Assembly: GCA_012839085.1 (NCBI GenBank)
Contig: DUNZ01000113.1
Span: 1-40,897 of the forward strand
Origin: Clostridiales bacterium
GTDB lineage: Bacteria > Bacillota > Clostridia > Lachnospirales > Lachnospiraceae
Length of the DNA stretch: 40,897 nucleotides
Reading direction: 5' to 3'
In this document: piece by piece, positions 34,882-40,897 of the stretch
Position numbering within the stretch: the stretch's first letter is position 1
Layout of the letters: every line of letters starts with the position of its first letter
Position numbers and translations under genes: made by a program
The notes under the pieces: model-generated
Seen by the model: the letters and a program-made list of their open reading frames with translations, nothing else
Database searches by the model: none
Told to the model about the DNA's origin: nothing

Positions 34882-36861
34882 GTGATTTTATCATGTACAA
34901 ATATAAGCAAGTCATTTGGAACTACACAAATACTGCAATCGGTATCTTTTCATATTAACGAAAGAGAAAAGGCAGCAATTGTGGGTTTGAATGGTGCCGG
35001 AAAATCCACCTTACTTAAAATAATTATGGGAGAGCTTAGTGCTGATGAAGGAGAAGTAATCATAGCTAAGGGTGCTTCCATAGGTTACCTTGCCCAACAT
35101 CAAAACCTTATGTCGGAAAACTCCATCTATGAGGAAATGCTGACGGTAAAAGAGGATGTCATTACTCTGAATAAGAATATTAGAACTTTAGAGCAGGACA
35201 TGAAGCATGCCAAGGGCGAAAAATTAGAACAGATGCTTAATACCTATACCCGTCTGATGCATGAATTTGAGCTTAAAAATGGTTACGCCTATCAGAGTGA
35301 AGTAACAGGAATTTTAAAAGGTCTTGGATTTTCAGAAGATGAATTTGATAAAAAAATTAACACCCTATCTGGAGGTCAAAAAACCAGAATCGCTCTGGGT
35401 AAACTGTTACTGACTAAACCCGATATCATGCTCCTTGATGAGCCTACTAACCATCTGGACTTAATATCCATTGCCTGGCTAGAAGCTTTTTTAATTAATT
35501 ATAATGGCGCTGTTGTAGTAGTTGCTCACGACCGTTATTTTCTTGATAAGGTGGTAAATAAGGTCATCGAAATTGAAAATAGAAAAGCTATAACCTTTGA
35601 TGGTAATTATTCCGATTATGTAAATAAAAAATCCATGCTTCAAAATGCCTTGATGAAGCAGTACTTAAATCAACAACAAGAAATTAAGCGTCAGGAAGAA
35701 GTTATTGCAAAACTTCGTTCCTTTAATCGGGAAAAATCCATCCGCCGAGCTGAGAGCCGAGAAAAACTTCTAAATAAAATAGAACGAATTGAAAAACCAA
35801 TGGAACATACTCCACAAATGCATTTTGAACTTGAGCCTAGGATTATCAGTGGAAATGATGTACTTAGCGTTAGTGGTTTAGCTAAATCCTATGGAGATTT
35901 ACAACTGTTTTCCAATCTAAATTTTGAAATCAAACGGGGAGAAAAAGTCGCAATTATCGGAAACAATGGAACCGGGAAGACCACAATACTGAAAATCATC
36001 AACGGTCAGGTTGAGGCAGATGATGGGGAAATCCGCTTGGGTACTAAGGTACAAATCGGATATTATGACCAGGAACATCAGGTGCTACACCCGGAAAAAA
36101 CCCTCTTTGATGAGTTGCAGGATACCTATCCACATCTGGACAATACCGCTGTTCGAAACATTCTTGCTGCCTTCCTATTTACCGATGATGATGTATTTAA
36201 ACGAATTAAGGATCTTAGCGGTGGAGAACGAGGAAGAGTAGCTTTAGCCAAACTAATGCTCTCCGAGGCAAACCTATTAATTCTGGACGAGCCTACCAAC
36301 CATTTGGACATAGCTTCAAAGGAAATTCTTGAAAATGTTTTAAATAACTATAGTGGTACTGTTTTATATGTATCCCATGACCGTTACTTTATTAATAAAA
36401 CCGCCACACGAATTCTAGATCTCACCGGTCAAACCTTGCTGAATTATATCGGTAACTATGATTATTATTTAGAGAAGAAGCCGGAAGTTGAAGCTGCATA
36501 CCTTGGGGAAAATATGGATCAGACCCAGGCAAGGTCAGGAAAGCCAGGAGACTTTCCCGCCTCATCCCCCTTTGTTTCCTCTACTAGTTCCCCAGCAGAA
36601 CCCAGTGCAAACAAACTTAGTTGGCATCAACAAAAAGAGGAACAAGCAAGGGAAAGAAAGAGAAAAAATGACTTAAGAAAGATTGAGGATGAAATCTCCC
36701 AATTAGAGACTAGAAATGATGAGATTGATATTCTCCTTACAAAAGAAGAGATTTATACCGATGTGGAAAGATTAATTGAACTAAATAATGAAAAGAAAGA
36801 ACTGGAAGCCAGACTAGAAGTCCTACTGGAACAATGGGAACTTCTAGCCGAAGATAATTAG
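34882..36861 (+). CDS. ABC-F family ATP-binding protein (YdiF/Uup-like)
   Basis: GTG 34882 is preferred since AAAGGATG is spaced correctly and family members begin MILSCxNISK. The protein is about 659 aa: ABC1 with Walker A GLNGAGKSTLLK, signature LSGGQKTRIALGK and Walker B IMLLDEPTNHLD; a charged inter-domain linker; ABC2 with GNNGTGKTTILK, LSGGERGRVALAK and LILDEPTNHLD; and a C-terminal coiled coil after a Pro/Ser-rich linker. No membrane domain. ABC-F proteins act on the ribosome; housekeeping members help stalled translation and some protect from antibiotics. Nothing here points specifically to resistance. Confidence 0.94.
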   Translation: MILSCTNISKSFGTTQILQSVSFHINEREKAAIVGLNGAGKSTLLKIIMGELSADEGEVIIAKGASIGYLAQHQNLMSENSIYEEMLTVKEDVITLNKNIRTLEQDMKHAKGEKLEQMLNTYTRLMHEFELKNGYAYQSEVTGILKGLGFSEDEFDKKINTLSGGQKTRIALGKLLLTKPDIMLLDEPTNHLDLISIAWLEAFLINYNGAVVVVAHDRYFLDKVVNKVIEIENRKAITFDGNYSDYVNKKSMLQNALMKQYLNQQQEIKRQEEVIAKLRSFNREKSIRRAESREKLLNKIERIEKPMEHTPQMHFELEPRIISGNDVLSVSGLAKSYGDLQLFSNLNFEIKRGEKVAIIGNNGTGKTTILKIINGQVEADDGEIRLGTKVQIGYYDQEHQVLHPEKTLFDELQDTYPHLDNTAVRNILAAFLFTDDDVFKRIKDLSGGERGRVALAKLMLSEANLLILDEPTNHLDIASKEILENVLNNYSGTVLYVSHDRYFINKTATRILDLTGQTLLNYIGNYDYYLEKKPEVEAAYLGENMDQTQARSGKPGDFPASSPFVSSTSSPAEPSANKLSWHQQKEEQARERKRKNDLRKIEDEISQLETRNDEIDILLTKEEIYTDVERLIELNNEKKELEARLEVLLEQWELLAEDN

Positions 36862-36873
36862 GTTAATCATTCC

Positions 36874-36985
36874 AGCTTTTAAGTTTTAGTACTTAAGATT
36901 AAGTTCTTAAGTTTAAGCTTTTAAGTTTATGCTTTTAAGTTTATGCTTTTAAGTTTATGCTCTTATGTTTAAGCATTTAATTTAA
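36874..36985. repeat. 14-bp tandem repeat, eight copies
   Basis: Eight head-to-tail 14-base units cover exactly 112 bases directly after the ABC-F stop. The consensus is TGCTTTTAAGTTTA; units 5 and 6 are identical, and the outer ones are diverged. No ORF uses the array. Confidence 0.9.
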
Positions 36986-36988
36986 AAG

Positions 36989-37139
36989 GGGTATACAGAT
37001 CATATGCTCCATCTTACCAATAACAAAAACCTTTTATGAATTGTCTTCTTAATAAAATGGATTCATATTGACCGTTTAAGACAAGACAATTCACAACTGG
37101 GGTTTTCTAACGGTGGATTGGAACTATATCTGTATACCC
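36989..37139. repeat. 151-bp nested inverted-repeat element (MITE-like or hairpin RNA)
   Basis: The ends GGGTATACAGAT and ATCTGTATACCC are perfect 12-base inverted repeats. Moving inward, CCAAT/ATTGG, AAAACC/GGTTTT and GAATTGTCTT/AAGACAATTC also pair in order, leaving a loop of about 35 bases. The flanks AAAAG and CTTTT could extend the stem. It lies between two convergent genes (ABC-F and gntR), so it may also act as a terminator. No clear target-site duplication is seen. Confidence 0.65.
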
Positions 37140-37169
37140 ATCTTTTTTGCAACAGGTTTTATACAAATT

Positions 37170-37844
37170 TTATTTGCATAAACCTTGTTCGCTGATATTT
37201 TGTATGGTGTTCATAATATGTTCATGAGCCAGGGCTTCTGCCAATTCTCCATTCTTCTGCTTAATTGCATCAAGAATAGCGGCATGTTCTGCACTGGATT
37301 TTGAAGCCCTTGAAGGCATGGATAAGGTAATCTTTCTTACTCTTTCCACATAATGATGAAAATCGGATAATACATGTTCCAAAATCTTACTGCCCGAAGC
37401 CTTATAAATCAATTCATGGAATTTATTATCTAACTCAACCAATTGTTTCATATGACTTCTTCTAGCATGGAAATCCGAAAGATACAAGACTTCTTCCAAA
37501 GCCTCAATTTGTGCATTGGTGATGTTTTCACAAGCCCATTTTGCACATAAGCCTTCTAAATAGGAACGTATTACATAGATATCTCGAATATCCTTCGATG
37601 TGATTCCTGTAACATAAGCTCCTTTATTCGGTATAATTGTAACCAAACCTTCTAATTCAAGCTGCCTTAATGCTTCTCTGACCGGGGTACGGCTTACTCC
37701 GAGTACCTTTGCTATGGTATTTTCCCTCAGCTCATCATTCTCTTTATATATTCCGGCCAATATATCTTCCCGTATCTTATGAAACACCCTACCCGTTAAA
37801 GAATATTTATCTGCAGCATCTATTTGAAGATACTGTTCTGCCAA
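37170..37844 (-). CDS. GntR-family regulator, FadR (FCD) subgroup
   Basis: The 224-aa protein starts with TTG 37844 behind AAGGAGGG. The winged helix (about 15-80) has VFHKIREDILAGIY, VSRTPVREALRQLELEGLV and NKGAYVTGI; the C-terminal FCD ligand domain (about 88-215) has the metal/ligand residues in LDNKFHELIYKASG and EHAAILDAIKQKN. It begins 12 bases after the isocitrate dehydrogenase stop, so it belongs to the citrate operon. A perfect palindrome at the operon promoter fits FadR-type operators, suggesting autoregulation by an organic-acid ligand (inferred). Confidence 0.92.
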   Translation of the reverse strand: MAEQYLQIDAADKYSLTGRVFHKIREDILAGIYKENDELRENTIAKVLGVSRTPVREALRQLELEGLVTIIPNKGAYVTGITSKDIRDIYVIRSYLEGLCAKWACENITNAQIEALEEVLYLSDFHARRSHMKQLVELDNKFHELIYKASGSKILEHVLSDFHHYVERVRKITLSMPSRASKSSAEHAAILDAIKQKNGELAEALAHEHIMNTIQNISEQGLCK

Positions 37845-37856
37845 GGATGTCCCTCC

Positions 37857-39029
37857 TTAATTATTCATTGCCTCTATGGTTTCCATTAGATAATCGGCAA
37901 ATTCCTCACCAGTTGCACCGGTATCCCTTCCGGTAATCACTAGTTTCTTTTCTGATACTGTACAAATATCTAAAGCTTTGTATAATTGTTCTGCTTCCTT
38001 ATTATATCCAATATGGGACAGAAGCATTGCCCCTGCACGAATCATACTACAAGGGTCAGCATATTTGTCTCTTCCCTCCAGTACCATACGAGGAGCAGAA
38101 CCATGAATCGCTTCAAACATTGCATATTTCTTACCAATATTGGCACTTCCTGCTGTTCCAACACCGCCTTGGAATTCTGCTGCTTCATCCGTAATAATAT
38201 CACCGTAAAGATTGGGAAGAACAACTACTTGGAAGTCTTTCCTTCTCTTCTCATCAACTAATTTCGCAGTCATAATATCGATGTACCAGTCATCGGCTGT
38301 GATATCTGGATACTCTTTCGCAATCTCCCTAAAGATATCCAAGAATTTACCATCGGTGGTCTTAATAATATTGGCCTTAGTAACGGCAGTTACTCTAGTC
38401 TTACCATTGGCTTTAGCAAATTCAAAAGCAGCACGAATGATTCTCTCTGTTCCTTGGCTAGTTACAACGGTAAAGTCAACTCCTAAATCCTCTGTAACAT
38501 GAATTCCCTTGCTACCAACTGCGTAAGCACCTTCGGTATTTTCTCTGTAGAAAGTCCAATCAATACCCTGTTCAGGAATACGAACTGGTCTTACATTGGC
38601 AAATAGATCCAACTCTTTTCTCATGGCAACATTGGCACTCTCTACATTTGGCCAAGGATCCCCTTTTCTTGGTGTTGTGGTAGGTCCTTTTAATATTACA
38701 TGGCACTTTTTGATTTCTTCTAATACTGCCGGTGGAATAGCTGCATTTTCTTCTGCTCTTCGTTCAATGGTTAGACCTTCTATGTTTCTAAAAACAATTC
38801 TTCCGGAAGCCACATCATCCTTAAGAAGATATTTCAAAACTCTTTCTGCTTGGGCTGTGATTGCTGGTCCAATGCCATCTCCACCACAAACGCCGATAAT
38901 AATCTGATCCAAGGACTTATAATCAATAAAATCTCCCTGGGCTTTCATGTTCTCTACTCTTTTCAACTGTTCCTCAAGTAATTGACCAAATCTCTCTTTT
39001 GCTAATTCAATTTTTTCTCTAGAAACCAT
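37857..39029 (-). CDS. Isocitrate dehydrogenase (isocitrate/isopropylmalate family, probably NAD-dependent)
   Basis: ATG 39029 with GGAGGATT upstream gives 390 aa. The family hallmarks are VCGGDGIGPAI, KGPTTTPRKGDP, FYRENTEGAYAV, NLYGDIITDEAAEFQGG and FEAIHGSAPRM. The substrate loop ESANVAMRKE keeps the Ser and Asn seen in isocitrate dehydrogenases, favouring isocitrate over isopropylmalate. It would make 2-oxoglutarate. It lies between a Re-citrate-synthase-like gene and a GntR regulator on the same strand. Cofactor choice is inferred from the family rather than shown. Confidence 0.88.
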   Translation of the reverse strand: MVSREKIELAKERFGQLLEEQLKRVENMKAQGDFIDYKSLDQIIIGVCGGDGIGPAITAQAERVLKYLLKDDVASGRIVFRNIEGLTIERRAEENAAIPPAVLEEIKKCHVILKGPTTTPRKGDPWPNVESANVAMRKELDLFANVRPVRIPEQGIDWTFYRENTEGAYAVGSKGIHVTEDLGVDFTVVTSQGTERIIRAAFEFAKANGKTRVTAVTKANIIKTTDGKFLDIFREIAKEYPDITADDWYIDIMTAKLVDEKRRKDFQVVVLPNLYGDIITDEAAEFQGGVGTAGSANIGKKYAMFEAIHGSAPRMVLEGRDKYADPCSMIRAGAMLLSHIGYNKEAEQLYKALDICTVSEKKLVITGRDTGATGEEFADYLMETIEAMNN

Positions 39030-39178
39030 TACAATCCTCCAATTCATTTACAAGGGTTAGTAAGGCAAAGATCAGCTTTCACTAAAGCACCTTGTTTATT
39101 TGTAGTATCATATTGTCCATTTTCTATTGTATGTATTTCTAATCCTAATGTCAAATCCTAACTGCATAGGAATTAAAT

Positions 39179-40570
39179 TTATACAACTTTTACTCCCAAT
39201 TCCTCTTGTGCCTTCTGGATGACTTCTATTAACTCATCATCGGTGATCACAGTAACCCGGCCATCCTCATATTCCTGATCCACCCAAGCCTTTACATAGG
39301 CCACAAGGGGATGGCTCTTATCCACTGCCCTATCATCCTTTAGTTTATAGAAAGTATTGATCCAGTGGGCGATTCCGGCTAGTCCTGAAGTATTGGATAC
39401 CGCAACCAATACTGGTCTATTTAAAAACTTCTCGGTGTCAAATATATTATAAATCTCTTCATTTTTCAGTAATCCGTCGGCATGGATTCCTGCCCTAGTC
39501 ACATTGAAATTCTTACCAACAAAAGGAGTCCTGGAAGGAAGACGATAGCCGATTTCCTTTTCAAAATACTCCGCTAATTCCGTGATTACAGTCGTATCCA
39601 TACCATCCAAGGTTCCCTTTAATTGAGCATATTCAAAGACCATGGCCTCCAAGGGGGTATTTCCAGTTCTTTCACCAATTCCAAATAAGGAACAATTCAC
39701 TCCAGCGGCTCCATACAACCAAGCAGTGGTAGAATTGGTAACCGCCTTATAAAAATCATTGTGGCCGTGCCATTCTAGCCACTTGGATGGAACACCAGCA
39801 TGGGTGATTAGTCCATAAATAATTCCCTGTACGGAACGAGGAATCACAGCTCCTGAAAAGTTTACCCCATAACCCATGGTATCACAGGCTCTTATTTTTA
39901 CAGGCATCTTGTATTCTTCGCTTAATTTCATCAACTCCGTACAGAAAGGAATGACAAAACCATGAATATCCGATCTTGTGATATCTTCCAAATGACAGCG
40001 AGGGGCAACACCTGTTTCAAGACATTCTTTGATTACGCTTAGGTAATGTTTTAGGGCTTCTTTTCTGGTCATTTTCATTTTATAAAAGATATGGTAGTCG
40101 GAACAGCTAACTAAAATCCCCGTTTCCTTCAAACCAATTTCCTTCACCAATTCAAAATCTTTTTTACTTGCCCTAATCCAGGAGGTTACTTCCGGAAACT
40201 CATATCCTCTCTCCAAACATTGGTATACGGCATCCCGGTCTTTCTTACTGTATAAGAAAAATTCACTCTGACGAATGATTCCTTTTGGCCCACCCAATCG
40301 ATGTAAGTAATCAAAAATGGTTACGATTTGTTCTGTTGTATAGGGAGCTCTGGATTGTTGACCATCCCGGAAGGTGGTATCAGTAATAAAGATATCATCC
40401 GGCATATTGTGGGGGACGATGCGATCATTAAAAGCCACCTTGGGTACTTCATCATAGGGAAACAGATTTCGAAATGTGTTGGGCCGATCCACATCGACCA
40501 GCTGGTAAATTGGCTCCTGTAATTGGAGTAAATTTGTATGTGGGTTAATAAATACTTTTCTCTGCTTCAT
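39179..40570 (-). CDS. Re-citrate synthase-like protein (DRE-TIM family)
   Basis: The 463-aa protein is a DRE-TIM metallolyase with FITDTTFRDGQQSRAPYT, CHLEDITRSDIHGFV, RACDTMGYGVNF, WHGHNDFYKAVTNS and GERTGNTPLEAMVFE. Databases often call these homocitrate or isopropylmalate synthase, but they are close in form to the Re-citrate synthase first described in Clostridium kluyveri. Pairing with isocitrate dehydrogenase supports citrate formation from oxaloacetate and acetyl-CoA. GGAGATG precedes the ATG. The C-terminal regulatory LeuA dimer domain of isopropylmalate synthases is absent. Aconitase is not in the window. Confidence 0.85.
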   Translation of the reverse strand: MKQRKVFINPHTNLLQLQEPIYQLVDVDRPNTFRNLFPYDEVPKVAFNDRIVPHNMPDDIFITDTTFRDGQQSRAPYTTEQIVTIFDYLHRLGGPKGIIRQSEFFLYSKKDRDAVYQCLERGYEFPEVTSWIRASKKDFELVKEIGLKETGILVSCSDYHIFYKMKMTRKEALKHYLSVIKECLETGVAPRCHLEDITRSDIHGFVIPFCTELMKLSEEYKMPVKIRACDTMGYGVNFSGAVIPRSVQGIIYGLITHAGVPSKWLEWHGHNDFYKAVTNSTTAWLYGAAGVNCSLFGIGERTGNTPLEAMVFEYAQLKGTLDGMDTTVITELAEYFEKEIGYRLPSRTPFVGKNFNVTRAGIHADGLLKNEEIYNIFDTEKFLNRPVLVAVSNTSGLAGIAHWINTFYKLKDDRAVDKSHPLVAYVKAWVDQEYEDGRVTVITDDELIEVIQKAQEELGVKVV

Positions 40571-40622
40571 ATGTACATCTCCATTCTACCATGATACTAG
40601 ACGCTAAGGTCAAATTTGTATC

Positions 40623-40651
40623 ATTGTATACAATTATACTTGTATTGTCAA
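40623..40651 (-). promoter_or_regulatory. Citrate operon promoter with overlapping GntR-type operator
   Basis: On the minus strand TTGACA (40651-40646), a 17-base spacer and TACAAT (40628-40623) make a near-consensus sigma-A promoter. The -10 is the right half of a perfect 12-base palindrome ATTGTATACAAT (40623-40634), of the form bound by FadR-type GntR repressors. Start of transcription would be about 45 bases before the citrate synthase ATG. Confidence 0.65.
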
Positions 40652-40667
40652 GTTTAAAATTGAATTA

Positions 40668-40897
40668 TTATATCATAAGCTTACGGCCTATTTTTCCTAT
40701 GCTAATGGAGCTAGCCAAACCAAGGGATATGATGATAGAAGATTTCAGATCCAAGGCTTGTCCTAGATTCTCCCCGTAGGAATTCCCCTTCTCCTCCTCA
40801 TAGGTCACAAGCTTTTCACCGCTAACCTTCTTTTCCGACATGGATAGAAAGGCAGTTAAGGAGATGACCAAACAAATAAATCCAATTTTTAAAACAC
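40668..40897 (-). CDS. C-terminal part of an unknown membrane-associated protein, 5' end outside window
   Basis: The frame is open to the right edge, beyond the TTG start used by the track, giving at least 76 codons. It shows a hydrophobic segment (IGFICLVISLTAFLSMS), a polar acidic loop (about 30 residues) and a second moderately hydrophobic stretch (SSIIISLGLASSISIGKIG) before the stop. This could be a small two-helix membrane protein. I do not recognise the family. The citrate operon begins 97 bases beyond its stop with its own promoter. Confidence 0.45.
   Translation of the reverse strand, partial: VLKIGFICLVISLTAFLSMSEKKVSGEKLVTYEEEKGNSYGENLGQALDLKSSIIISLGLASSISIGKIGRKLMI

Noticed and set aside
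36874-36985. CRISPR array
   Set aside because: Contiguous 14-bp units without spacers and no cas genes; it is a minisatellite.

Overview
The window is a low-GC chromosomal segment from an anaerobic, spore-forming member of the Clostridia, most likely a Lachnospiraceae-type genome. The pointers are a GerM-domain lipoprotein, Rex, DegV, AsnA, an NAD-type isocitrate dehydrogenase paired with a Re-citrate-synthase-like protein, strong AGGAGG ribosome sites, TTG/GTG starts and very AT-rich spacers. The taxon is an inference from gene content. There is no prophage, conjugative element, CRISPR array, rRNA or tRNA that I can see; almost everything is ordinary core metabolism.

Layout. 1-6.6 kb (minus): truncated comEC, a GerMN lipoprotein, a sensor kinase and OmpR-type regulator, and comEA. 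6.8-13.3 kb: a YdcZ-like membrane protein, the arginine genes argJ-argB-argD (minus), maf, and divergent argG (plus). The argJ and argG promoters have the same architecture, which looks like a shared arginine-responsive site. 13.5-19.6 kb (minus): alpha/beta hydrolase, GDPD, MFS transporter, SpoU-type RNA methyltransferase, DegV and an AEC carrier. 19.7-23.1 kb (plus): a yybP-ykoY manganese riboswitch with mntP, a GNAT acetyltransferase, a Cof-type HAD phosphatase and an aldo/keto reductase. 23.3-27 kb: asnA, a small unknown protein, an amidase without signal peptide, rlmH and a histidine phosphatase. 27.0-28.15 kb is gene-free except for repeats, a strong terminator and a decayed IS1182-type transposase relic. 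28.15-34.6 kb (minus) is a probable long operon: rex, a coiled-coil protein, acpS, nnrDE, alr, mazF (no adjacent antitoxin) and a CorC/HlyC-type protein. 34.9-36.9 kb (plus) is an ABC-F ATPase. 37.2-40.6 kb (minus) is Re-citrate synthase, isocitrate dehydrogenase and a FadR-type GntR regulator, with a perfect palindrome ATTGTATACAAT overlapping the -10 of the operon promoter. A partial membrane-type ORF runs off the right edge.

How it fits together. Citrate synthase and isocitrate dehydrogenase would supply 2-oxoglutarate, hence glutamate, which feeds the ArgJ-ArgB-ArgD steps; ArgG then acts on citrulline made elsewhere (argC, argF and argH are not in the window). Alr, AcpS and the amidase belong to envelope and lipid housekeeping; Rex senses NADH/NAD.

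I did not find a convincing new multi-gene system. The items most worth a second look are non-coding: the linked GntR operator, the paired arg promoters, a 60-nt three-way-junction element near 7.3 kb, a 151-bp nested inverted repeat near 37.05 kb, and several intergenic 14-15-bp tandem arrays.
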